Below are positions 1-8,532 of a stretch of DNA of 52,834 nucleotides, piece after piece (position 1 is the stretch's first letter; every line of letters begins with the position of its first letter). This stretch comes from Bacteroidota bacterium. Lineage in GTDB: Bacteria > Bacteroidota > Ignavibacteria > UBA10030 > UBA8401. Where the stretch lies: positions 1-52,834 of the forward strand of contig JAGVPT010000151.1 in the NCBI GenBank assembly GCA_020052095.1. Reading direction: 5' to 3'. The notes beneath the pieces are model-generated. The model was not told the origin of the DNA and searched no databases. It worked only from the letters and a program-made list of their open reading frames with translations. The translations under genes were made by a program, and so were the position numbers.

Positions 1-107
1 ACGGAGACAATTAAATTGATGAATTTGTGAAAAATATTCCCCACTGAAATTTTTTGACGGTACTTTTTACACAGTCTGGATCCCTTCGGGAGCGGTTCAT
101 CTTTCAT

Positions 108-956
108 TCAATGAGGGTTTTCCAATATCGCAAAATCAAATCCAACGACCAACTCAGCCCCGTTGGAATTGTCAGACGGAGCGAATGATCTGACGCCGAG
201 AAATTTCCATGAAAGGCCGGCGAACAATGCCTGAGCTCCCACTTTTGCATTCGCCAATCGGTACACGCCGATTCCATCGTGCCCGGTTCGTCCTGCTGTC
301 TCGAACACAAGCATCGACCGCTCACCAACGGGTATGTAGCTGCCAAACGCAAAAATGAATGTATCGTGTTGATCGCTCAGCGTGGCCGGGTCCCCCAGTA
401 TTCCGAGACCCGTGTTCACAACCCATCGAATGCCGGCGTAGTGTTTTTCAAACAAGAACGAAGAATAGAAGTTAAACTCATCGATGCCGAGCCCTGATTC
501 GTTGCTCGCATTGGGAAGTTGAACTCCGAATCGAATTGAGGCCAATGAAAAAAACCTGTACTCGGAGATCAACCGGAACTTTGTCCAAATCGTGAAGTCG
601 CCTATATCTGCTGTGACCGAATTCGCCGACGCAATCGCGCTATTGAATGCAGCCTCCCTGCTCTTAACGCGCAAGATGTCGAGAAGTGTGCCGTCGAATT
701 GAAGCTCGACATTTCCATCGTACGAAAAACCGAAATGCAGCATACCGAGCTTTGTTAAGTTGCCGTCGAGGCCGGAAAGGGGAAACGATTGATCGAAGTA
801 TTCTCCCACGCCAACTTCGGCACGTGCTGTGCCTGCCGGAATAATCGAAGGTGTTTCGGTAGTGACAGGATATTGTTGGGAGAGGAGCGAGACCGGAATG
901 ATGAACACGAAACAAAAAACGGCGCAGAATCTTTGAAAGGCGGTGAGGAAAATCAT
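108..956 (-). CDS. putative outer-membrane / transporter-like protein with signal peptide
   Basis: 282 aa ORF; hydrophobic N-terminal signal (FCAVFCFVFIIPVSLLSQQ) and alternating beta-strand-like pattern; last codons lie in a dispersed repeat. Confidence 0.6.
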   Translation of the reverse strand: MIFLTAFQRFCAVFCFVFIIPVSLLSQQYPVTTETPSIIPAGTARAEVGVGEYFDQSFPLSGLDGNLTKLGMLHFGFSYDGNVELQFDGTLLDILRVKSREAAFNSAIASANSVTADIGDFTIWTKFRLISEYRFFSLASIRFGVQLPNASNESGLGIDEFNFYSSFLFEKHYAGIRWVVNTGLGILGDPATLSDQHDTFIFAFGSYIPVGERSMLVFETAGRTGHDGIGVYRLANAKVGAQALFAGLSWKFLGVRSFAPSDNSNGAELVVGFDFAILENPH

Positions 957-995
957 TAAGCAAATGATTGATGGTGGCGTAGTCCGGAAGACTAC

Positions 996-2303
996 TTACA
1001 AAGAGACCGTCGCGGTTTTTTCGGCGTGTCGATTCCGATCTGATGGCTCTGGTGAGCCGTTGGGCGTCTTCGACACTCGCTTTTCAAACTCATCGCGGAA
1101 GCGGCGAATCATACTTTGCACGGGCCAGGCCGCAGCATCGCCCAGCGCGCAAATGGTGTTGCCTTCAATGTTGTTGGCGATATCCATCAGCAAGTCGATG
1201 TCTGACGTTTGCCCGTCGCCGGTTTCAAAGCGCTTCAAAATCTTCCAAAGCCAACCCGTTCCTTCGCGACAAGGAGTGCATTGTCCGCACGATTCATGGT
1301 AATAGAATTTCGCGATTCGCGTAATGACACGAATTAAGTCGGTATTCTCATCCATCACGATCATTCCAGCCGTGCCTACGGAAGACCCGGCAGCTTTCAA
1401 AGATTCTGCATCCATCCGAACGCCTTCGAGTGCGTCGCCGCGAAGTATCATCGTCGACGAGCCGCCGGGAATCAGCGCTTTAATCTTGGTATCCCCCGGT
1501 ATTCCCCCCGCATAACGGTAGATAAGATCTGTGAGAAGTTCTCCGGTAGCAACCTCATAGACCCCGGGCTTATTCACATGTCCGCTCACGCCGACGAGGA
1601 TTGGTCCGGGATGTTTCGGCGAACCGATCTTCGAGTACCATTCCCAACCCCGGTTGATAATGAGGGGGACGTTGCTGATGGTTTCAACATTATTGATCGT
1701 CGTCGGGCATCCCCATACTCCATTTTGTGCGGGGAAAGGTGGCCTAACGCGAGGATATCCACGTTGACCTTCGATCGAATTCATCAGTGCAGACTCTTCG
1801 CCGCAAATGTACGCCCCCGCGCCTTTGTGCAAATAAATATTTGTCGAGAATCCGGAGCCGAGAATATTTTCACCCACGTATCCTTTTACGTACGCGTCGT
1901 CGAGCGCCTTTTGCAGCATCTTTATCCACTTGCCATATTCGCCGCGAATGTAGATGTACGCTGTCGTGATCCCCATGGCGCAACACGCGATCGCCGTTCC
2001 TTCGATCAACAAATGCGGATTGAATTCGAAGATCTGACGGTCTTTGAAGGTCCCCGGTTCCGATTCGTCGCCGTTTACGCAGAGATACTTCGGCTTTGTG
2101 GTCTGCTTCGGCATGAATGTCCATTTCAATCCCGTGGGGAAACACGCGCCGCCGCGCCCGCGGAGATTTGATTTCTTCACCTCGTCCGTGACTTCTTCCG
2201 GCTTCATGCCAAGCGCTTTTTTCAACGCGGCGTATCCGCCGTGCTGCTCGTAGACTTCGAGCTTGTGATAGTCGGGGATTTCGGGGAGGATGTATCGTTC
2301 CAT
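996..2303 (-). CDS. nuoF: NADH-quinone oxidoreductase subunit F
   Basis: NLRGRGGACFPTGLKW, GAGAYICGEESALMNSIEG, ESCGQCTPCREGTGW motifs (NADH/FMN and N3 Fe-S cluster). Confidence 0.97.
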   Translation of the reverse strand: MERYILPEIPDYHKLEVYEQHGGYAALKKALGMKPEEVTDEVKKSNLRGRGGACFPTGLKWTFMPKQTTKPKYLCVNGDESEPGTFKDRQIFEFNPHLLIEGTAIACCAMGITTAYIYIRGEYGKWIKMLQKALDDAYVKGYVGENILGSGFSTNIYLHKGAGAYICGEESALMNSIEGQRGYPRVRPPFPAQNGVWGCPTTINNVETISNVPLIINRGWEWYSKIGSPKHPGPILVGVSGHVNKPGVYEVATGELLTDLIYRYAGGIPGDTKIKALIPGGSSTMILRGDALEGVRMDAESLKAAGSSVGTAGMIVMDENTDLIRVITRIAKFYYHESCGQCTPCREGTGWLWKILKRFETGDGQTSDIDLLMDIANNIEGNTICALGDAAAWPVQSMIRRFRDEFEKRVSKTPNGSPEPSDRNRHAEKTATVSL

Positions 2304-2331
2304 AATCTAAATAATCGTTTACTTGACCTAA

Positions 2332-2533
2332 CAGGGTGTTGAAAAACCCTCATTGAACGTCGGCCATAGGCTGATGAGCCTACGGCTCAAAAGATGAACC
2401 GCTCCCGAAGGGATCCCTTTGGGACAAGACGCCAAGAACGCGAAGAAAAATTGTTGAAATGAGAAAGAAACAGTAGCTCTACTTTGATCTTGGCGTCCTT
2501 CGCGCCTTTGCGGTTTTCTTTTTCAACAGCCTG
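2332..2533. repeat. MITE-like island between nuoF and nuoE with terminal inverted repeats (CAGGGTGTTGAAAAA / TTTTTCAACAGCCTG) and an internal inverted word CGCCAAGAACGCGAAG / CTTGGCGTCCTTCGCGCC
   Basis: Read directly: inverted ends and internal inverted words; the part around 2335-2420 recurs in reverse complement at 75-125. Confidence 0.7.
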
Positions 2534-2538
2534 CTAAA

Positions 2539-2567
2539 CCTCCCGAAGGTTTGAAACCTTAGGGCGG
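2539..2567. repeat. small palindrome CCTCCCGAAGGTTTGAAACCTTAGGGCGG
   Basis: Self-complementary; resembles the CCGAAGTTTTGAAAACTTCGG hairpins at 52648-52728. Confidence 0.55.
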
Positions 2568-2571
2568 TATA

Positions 2572-3036
2572 TTATTTTAACGACTCAAGAAGTCGTTCAG
2601 TTTTATCCGGAGTAAGATTCTCGTAATACTCTTCGCCGATCGCGAGCATCGGCGCGCCGCCGCATGCGCCCATACATTCTACCTCGCTTACGCTCCACTT
2701 TCCGTCTGCGGAAGTTTGACCGGGCTTGGCCCCGCATCGATGTTCGACAGCTTCTAAGATCTTGTCCGAGCCTCGCAGCATGCATGAAACATTCGTGCAG
2801 ATCTCGATGTGGTACTTTCCTTTCGGTGCTGAGTTGTACATTGTATAAAACGTTACAACACCGAGCACGTGACCGAAAGGCAAGTTCAACATTGTGCCAA
2901 TGTGGCGCATCATGTCTTCGGAGATCCAACCCTCTTGTTCCTGCGCTATCCACAGCACAGGAAGAAGCGCGGCCTGACTCTTCGGGTACCGCTTCCGCAA
3001 TTCATCTACTTTTTTGAGATTTTCTTCAGTCAACAT
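2572..3036 (-). CDS. nuoE: NADH-quinone oxidoreductase subunit E (thioredoxin-like 2Fe-2S)
   Basis: GHVLGVVTFYTMY, EICTNVSCMLRG, VECMGACGGAPM motifs. Confidence 0.96.
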   Translation of the reverse strand: MLTEENLKKVDELRKRYPKSQAALLPVLWIAQEQEGWISEDMMRHIGTMLNLPFGHVLGVVTFYTMYNSAPKGKYHIEICTNVSCMLRGSDKILEAVEHRCGAKPGQTSADGKWSVSEVECMGACGGAPMLAIGEEYYENLTPDKTERLLESLK

Positions 3037-3118
3037 GGAAACAATTAAAAATTAAAAGTGAGACGTTCGCCGGAGTATCCTTCATCCCTCATCTTTCATC
3101 CTTCACCTCTTCTCCCCG

Positions 3119-4375
3119 TTACTTATCCGCTTCTCCCATCACCGGATCTATGCTGCCGATAATCGCCACAACGTCTGATATCATCCTTCCTTGGAGCAGC
3201 AGCGGAAGAGATTGGAGATTCATGAATGAAGGGGAGCGGATCTTCAATCGCCACGGATGTCCCTCTCCTTTGCTCTGGATGTAGAAACCGAGTTCCCCTT
3301 TTGAGCCTTCAACCGCATGATATACTTCACCGACCGGCGGATCGACGCCGAAATTGATGATCATGAAATCGTGAATCAGTTCTTCCATTTTCGTGTAAAC
3401 GCGTTCCTTCTTCGGAAGCACTTTCTTCGGCTCGAACGCATGAACTGGGCCTGCGGGAATTTTGTCGAGCGCTTGCTGGACAATGTTCGTGCTTTCTTTC
3501 ATCTCGTTGACGCGCACGTAGTATCGCGCGAGAGAATCGCCGTCGTTGTAGACCGGAACGTTGAAATCCAATTCGTCGTAAACGAGATATGGATTTGACC
3601 GCCGGATATCGTGATCGACGCCCGAAGCGCGCAAGTTTGGACCCGAGAACCCCATCGCAATAGCGTTCTCGCGCGACATCACGCCAACGCCGTCGGTTCG
3701 TCCTATAAAGATCTTGTTTCTATTGAGGAGACTTTCGCACTCGGCGAGCTTCGCCGGGAACTGATCGATGAAGTCTTGTATCATCTGCTTGGTTGCATCG
3801 GTCATATCCTGGGAAATGCCGCCGATGCGCGTGTAACTTGTCGTAAATCGCGCTCCGGTGAGATTTTCGAAAATGTCGTATAATTTTTCCCGCTCGCGAA
3901 ACGTCCACATAAATACGGTAACGGCGCCAATGTCCAATCCGAGCGCACCGACTGCCAAAAGATGCGACGAGATGCGCGCCAGCTCCGAAATGATGACGCG
4001 GATGAACTGAGCCCGGCAGGGCGTTTCGACGCCGAGCAATTTTTCCACCGCGAGGACGTACGCGGTATTGTTCATGAGCGGTGAAATGTAGTCGAGGCGG
4101 TCGGTGTGGGGGATGAACTCGTGATAACTGCAGTTTTCGGCGAGCTTCTCATATCCGCGGTGCAAATATCCAAGCTCCGGAACCGATGTAACGACCGTTT
4201 CCCCGTCGAGCTTAATGAGCAATCGGAGAACACCGTGCGTCGCCGGATGCTGCGGACCCATGTTGATGATCATTTCGTTCTCAAGTGGGTCGGTAAACTG
4301 CGCGCTCGTGTCTTTATCCTCGAGAGCCTGGAGAATTTTGCTTTTTTTCGGTTCTACGTCGTACACGGGGTCCAT
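3119..4375 (-). CDS. nuoD: NADH-quinone oxidoreductase subunit D
   Basis: NMGPQHPATHGVLRLLIKLDGE, LGYLHRGYEKLAE, C-terminal DVVAIIGSIDPVMGEADK. Confidence 0.97.
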   Translation of the reverse strand: MDPVYDVEPKKSKILQALEDKDTSAQFTDPLENEMIINMGPQHPATHGVLRLLIKLDGETVVTSVPELGYLHRGYEKLAENCSYHEFIPHTDRLDYISPLMNNTAYVLAVEKLLGVETPCRAQFIRVIISELARISSHLLAVGALGLDIGAVTVFMWTFREREKLYDIFENLTGARFTTSYTRIGGISQDMTDATKQMIQDFIDQFPAKLAECESLLNRNKIFIGRTDGVGVMSRENAIAMGFSGPNLRASGVDHDIRRSNPYLVYDELDFNVPVYNDGDSLARYYVRVNEMKESTNIVQQALDKIPAGPVHAFEPKKVLPKKERVYTKMEELIHDFMIINFGVDPPVGEVYHAVEGSKGELGFYIQSKGEGHPWRLKIRSPSFMNLQSLPLLLQGRMISDVVAIIGSIDPVMGEADK

Positions 4376-4392
4376 GAGATGTTACGCGGGAA

Positions 4393-4875
4393 TTATTTTC
4401 GTGGTAATGGAATTGAATCGGGGATGCCCATGAGAGGAAAATCTTTTCTCAGCGGGAAATACTCAAACTCTTCCGGCATGTACATTCGCCTGAGGTCTTT
4501 GTTACCGTCAAAGATAATTCCAAGCATATCGTACGCCTCACGCTCCGGCCACTCTGCTCCAGCCCACACAGATGTGACGCTCGGAACGTGCATATCCGTC
4601 TCGTCCGTGAAGACCTTGAGACGAAGACGTTGTTTGCTCGCCAGAGAATACAAGTTGTAAATCACTTCGAACCTGTTCTCAGGCGTGTACGCGTCAGCTC
4701 CGCAGAGATCGCTCAGGTAGTCGAATCTGCAATCCGGATCGTCGCGAAGAAATCCGCACACCGCTACGATATCTTCCTTCCTAATATGAAGTGTCGTCTC
4801 GGCGCGAAATTCCTTCGCTTCGAGGAGGCTCGCTGGAAATTCAGACTTTAACTTTTCTACAACTTTGGTTAGCAT
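4393..4875 (-). CDS. nuoC: NADH-quinone oxidoreductase subunit C
   Basis: EREAYDMLGIIFDGNKDLRRMYMPEEFEYFPLRKDFP motif; start placed at MLTKVVEKL because the ORF extension upstream is repeat DNA. Confidence 0.93.
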   Translation of the reverse strand: MLTKVVEKLKSEFPASLLEAKEFRAETTLHIRKEDIVAVCGFLRDDPDCRFDYLSDLCGADAYTPENRFEVIYNLYSLASKQRLRLKVFTDETDMHVPSVTSVWAGAEWPEREAYDMLGIIFDGNKDLRRMYMPEEFEYFPLRKDFPLMGIPDSIPLPRK

Positions 4876-4887
4876 GCTTCGCTTGTC

Positions 4888-5005
4888 AAATTCTAATTGC
4901 AGGAATACAGGAGTCAGGATACAGGAGTCACGAGTAATGGTATAGCCACTCGCACGATGCATGTTATCCTGTCTCCTGACCCCTGTATTCTGAATTCTGT
5001 CTCCT
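4888..5005. repeat. word-hairpin island (AGGAATACAGGAGTCAGGATACAGGAGTCA ... TATCCTGTCTCCTGACCCCTGTATTCTGAATTCTGTCTCCT) between nuoC and nuoB
   Basis: Tandem degenerate words, then their reverse complement; shares loop GCACGATGCATGTTAT with 6018-6110. Confidence 0.8.
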
Positions 5006-5013
5006 CAAAAGAA

Positions 5014-5544
5014 TCATACCCCAATTTGCAGCAATTGCTGTTCCCGTCGTTCATCGGCGACGGTCATCGGTGTGCTTTTGCTTTCGCCGCGCTGTATCTT
5101 CTGCTGGATCAACATTATCGCATTGAGCAAATTGTCGGGCCGGGGTGGACAACCGGCAACATAGACGTCGACCGGCACAAACTGGTCGATGCCTTGCACG
5201 ACAGAATATGTACGGTACATTCCTCCCGTCGATGTGCAGACTCCCATCGCAATAACCCATTTCGGGTCAGGCATCTGGTCGTAAATCTTTCGCACGACTT
5301 TTGCCATCTTGTACGTCGTCGTTCCGGCGACAATGAGCAAGTCGCACTGTCGTGGAGAGAACCGCATAACCTCAGAACCGAACCGAGAGACGTCGAATCG
5401 GGGATCGACGAGCGCCATCATTTCGATCCCGCAGCAGGAAATTCCGAGCGGCATAGGCCAAACAGAATTTTTCCTGCACCAGTTGATGGCGGCGTCAATT
5501 TTTGTCGTGATGAGGCTGTCGCCCAATGCATGTTCTAATCCCAT
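5014..5544 (-). CDS. nuoB: NADH-quinone oxidoreductase subunit B
   Basis: [40 protein letters not shown]; start at MGLEHALGD (10 bp overlap with nuoA). Confidence 0.96.
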   Translation of the reverse strand: MGLEHALGDSLITTKIDAAINWCRKNSVWPMPLGISCCGIEMMALVDPRFDVSRFGSEVMRFSPRQCDLLIVAGTTTYKMAKVVRKIYDQMPDPKWVIAMGVCTSTGGMYRTYSVVQGIDQFVPVDVYVAGCPPRPDNLLNAIMLIQQKIQRGESKSTPMTVADERREQQLLQIGV

Positions 5545-5897
5545 TTTAATGCTCCCTTCCTCAAAATATAGAAATATCCAATGAACAAGATGGTGATAAA
5601 GATGACCATCTCCACATATCCAAACAATCCCAACGCCCGAAAGTTCACAGCCCACGGATAGAGGAAGATCACTTCTATATCAAAGAGAATGAAGAGGACC
5701 GCCACCATGTAATACTTCACAGAGAAGCGTTCGCGAGCGGATCGGATCGGCTCCATGCCGCTTTCGTATGTGGAAGTTTTTTCGTCGTTGGGGCGATGGG
5801 GACCGAGCCACTGGTGGAGTTTCAGGAGCACAATCGCGAGAAACATCCCTGCCGCCAACATTAAAATAAGTGGGATATACGAAGCCATCATAACCAA
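5535..5897 (-). CDS. nuoA: NADH-quinone oxidoreductase subunit A
   Basis: [40 protein letters not shown] motif, three TM helices. Confidence 0.95.
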   Translation of the reverse strand: MVMMASYIPLILMLAAGMFLAIVLLKLHQWLGPHRPNDEKTSTYESGMEPIRSARERFSVKYYMVAVLFILFDIEVIFLYPWAVNFRALGLFGYVEMVIFITILFIGYFYILRKGALKWD

Positions 5898-6017
5898 GAT
5901 CTCACAATCCTATGCTGCACACAGGTCATTGTCAAGCGCCAATTCCACAGAAAATTATCAAAAAAATGGGCGAAAGTCAATGAAAGCTTCGGGATAAGTG
6001 GAAAGGGAGGTGTGATT

Positions 6018-6110
6018 TGAGGATGCAGGAGTAAGAATACAGGATTCAGGAGTAAGGAAAGAGTCAATTGCACGATGCATGTTATTCTGTATTCCTGCAA
6101 TTAGAATTGG
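6018..6110. repeat. word-hairpin island upstream of nuoA, same family as 4888-5005
   Basis: AGGATGCAGGAGTAAGAATACAGGATTCAGGAGTAAGG ... TTATTCTGTATTCCTGC; shared loop GCACGATGCATGTTAT. Confidence 0.75.
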
Positions 6111-6154
6111 ATAAGCAAGATATGCTAACCAAAGTTACTGATGTGGGGCGGCTG

Positions 6155-7975
6155 TCAGGCAACGTTTTTGTACATACCTTCTATTAAATGCGCGTAGCGT
6201 TCTTCGATGATTTTTCTTTTCACCTTAAGGGTCGGTGTGATTTCTCCTTCTTCCAGCGAAAACTGTCTGTCGAGGAGGACGAATTTGCGGACCCGTTCGA
6301 AGTTTGCCAGATCCTTTTGCAGGTTCTGGATATCCCTCTCTATAATAGAGACGATGACGGGATTCTTCACCAGCTCGCTCACTGAAGTGTACTGGATCTT
6401 GTTACGATCGGCGTACTCCTGGATTGCATCAAAATCAGGGACGATAAGTGCGCTCAAAAACATCCGCTTATCGCCGATCAAGACGAACTGATCAATATAC
6501 TTGCTTTGTAGGAAGAGATTCTCAATCGGCTGGGGTGCGATATTCTTCCCCCCCGAGCTGACGAACAGATGCTTCTTGCGATCCGTGATTACCAGCATCC
6601 CGTGCGCATCAAACGCTCCGATATCGCCCGTATGGAACCAACCCTCTTTGTCGATGACTTCCTCGGTCGACTTCTTATTATTGTAGTAGCCGAGCATGAT
6701 GTTCGGACCCTTGGCCAGAATTTCCCCGTCGTCCCCGATCTTGATGGAAACGCCGTGAATGGGCTTTCCAACGGTTCCAAACTCATAATCGTCGAGGCGA
6801 TTCGCGCAGAGGACGGGAGAAGTCTCGGTCAATCCATATCCTTCGATTATAGTGATCCCGACAGCTTCAAAGAACTCGCCGATCTGGCGCGGGAGGGCCG
6901 CGCCGCCCGATACGAAGTACCTGATTTTCCCGCCGGTACGTTCTTTCAGCTTCTGGAACACGAGCAACTCTGCAAGAGCGAACTGCGCTTTTAAGACCGG
7001 ATTGACGGCCCCCTTTTTCTTTGCCGCCACATATCGCCGGCCTGTGTTCACCGCCCAATAAAAGATCTTCTGTTTTGCTGCCGAACTGCCGTCAATTTGT
7101 TTCTGCAATCTGCTTTGAATGCGCTCGAAGAGCCGCGGCACGGTCGTGACAATTGTCGGGTGAATCTCCATCAAATTATCCCGAACAGTCTCTGCACTTT
7201 CGGCATACGCTACGGTAGCGCCGCATGCCATCGCCGTATAATAGCCTGCCATACGTTCAAAAGAGTGGCACAGCGGAAGAAAAGAAAGGAACACGTCTTC
7301 CGAGGTTATGGGAATTGCGTCAGCAGATGCAATAATGTTGGAGACAAGATTCGAATGGCTTAGCATGACGCCTTTGGGATTTCCAGTTGTTCCTGACGTG
7401 TAGATAATTGTGAGAAGGTCACCGGGCTTCACATGCGAGATTGCATTCTCAAAAAAGTCTCTGTTCTGTGCCTCAAATTCTTTCCCCTTCTCATAAATGC
7501 TGGAAAAACCGATTACCGAACCATCGGTCGGTGCATCAGTTTTTTCTGTCATCAGGATAATGGTCTCAAGGGTCTTCACCTGATCCTTTATTTTCATCAC
7601 TTTGTTCAACTGGGACTGGTTCGAAACGACCGCGATCGAGATCTGTGCGTCGTTGAAAATAAATTCAATTTGCTTTGCCGTGAGGGTCGGGTAGATGGGC
7701 ACGTCGACAGCTCCGAGGAGAACAATCCCCATATCCGCAATCACCCACTCAGGTCTGTTTTCGGAAATGATCGCGATTGCATCATTCTTTTTGACGCCGA
7801 GGGACGCAAGTCCGAGCGCGAACATTTCAACTTTTCTTCGGAACTCTGCGTAAGAAATTCCGCGGTACTTTTTATCTACTTTGTGCATGAGAATCGGACG
7901 CGACTCTGCATAGTACTTCTTGGTCACTGTGTCAAACATTTCAATGATCGTCGAAAATTGTGCAGCGACTCCCAT
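6155..7975 (-). CDS. AMP-forming long-chain acyl-CoA synthetase
   Basis: TIIYTSGTTGNPKGVMLSH, GYGLTETSPV, GWFHTGDIGAFDAHGMLVITDRKKHLFVSSGGKNIAPQPIE. Confidence 0.93.
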   Translation of the reverse strand: MGVAAQFSTIIEMFDTVTKKYYAESRPILMHKVDKKYRGISYAEFRRKVEMFALGLASLGVKKNDAIAIISENRPEWVIADMGIVLLGAVDVPIYPTLTAKQIEFIFNDAQISIAVVSNQSQLNKVMKIKDQVKTLETIILMTEKTDAPTDGSVIGFSSIYEKGKEFEAQNRDFFENAISHVKPGDLLTIIYTSGTTGNPKGVMLSHSNLVSNIIASADAIPITSEDVFLSFLPLCHSFERMAGYYTAMACGATVAYAESAETVRDNLMEIHPTIVTTVPRLFERIQSRLQKQIDGSSAAKQKIFYWAVNTGRRYVAAKKKGAVNPVLKAQFALAELLVFQKLKERTGGKIRYFVSGGAALPRQIGEFFEAVGITIIEGYGLTETSPVLCANRLDDYEFGTVGKPIHGVSIKIGDDGEILAKGPNIMLGYYNNKKSTEEVIDKEGWFHTGDIGAFDAHGMLVITDRKKHLFVSSGGKNIAPQPIENLFLQSKYIDQFVLIGDKRMFLSALIVPDFDAIQEYADRNKIQYTSVSELVKNPVIVSIIERDIQNLQKDLANFERVRKFVLLDRQFSLEEGEITPTLKVKRKIIEERYAHLIEGMYKNVA

Positions 7976-8266
7976 AAAAAACTCCTTGGTGTAATGAATT
8001 CAAATGCAGAAAAAATATCTGAGGAAGATGATGATGAAAGTATGTCAACTGGCTGCAAAATGCAAGAGTTTCATCCGTAAGATTTGCGCACACTCGTCCA
8101 CGATTTCGTTTTGAGCCCCTGCCCGAGAATATTCGTGAAATTACATTTTAAACTCGTATCGTTAGTTTAATAACGGCATTATGTGGAAACAGTCAAACAA
8201 AACTACATCACATTCTACTGATGTCAAGCTGTTTTTTCACACGGCATTTTTTTTCTCATTTTTTAC

Positions 8267-8295
8267 TTGACTTGTATGCCTTAAGCGGCTATATT
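8267..8295 (+). promoter_or_regulatory. sigma70-like promoter candidate upstream of the B12-dependent RNR gene
   Basis: TTGACT - 17 nt - TATATT. Confidence 0.5.
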
Positions 8296-8532
8296 CACAA
8301 CCAGTTAGCTATTGATTTCCCACCGGCATAGTTCATCCTAATAAGTGGTTTGAATATCTAGCGCCCGTTCTTTCTGAAACTCAGCAATTGTTGAAGATTT
8401 GGCGGGATTGGAACAGAAAATTCACCGGTATTGATATATAATTCGGGATGCGAGAATTTTTTGGAATGAGTCTTTTTTTCCAGAATGAGCATCTCAATAC
8501 ATCGTTTGGCAAATTTGGAGAGGAAGTAAGAC

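Noticed and set aside
4876-4962. N-terminal extension of the nuoC ORF (MHRASGYTITRDSCILTPVFLQLEFDKRS)
   Set aside because: Encoded by the hairpin repeat; the family start MLTKVVEKL is at 4875.
7433-8080. 215-aa plus-strand ORF over the acyl-CoA synthetase
   Set aside because: Shadow ORF opposite a clearly coding frame.
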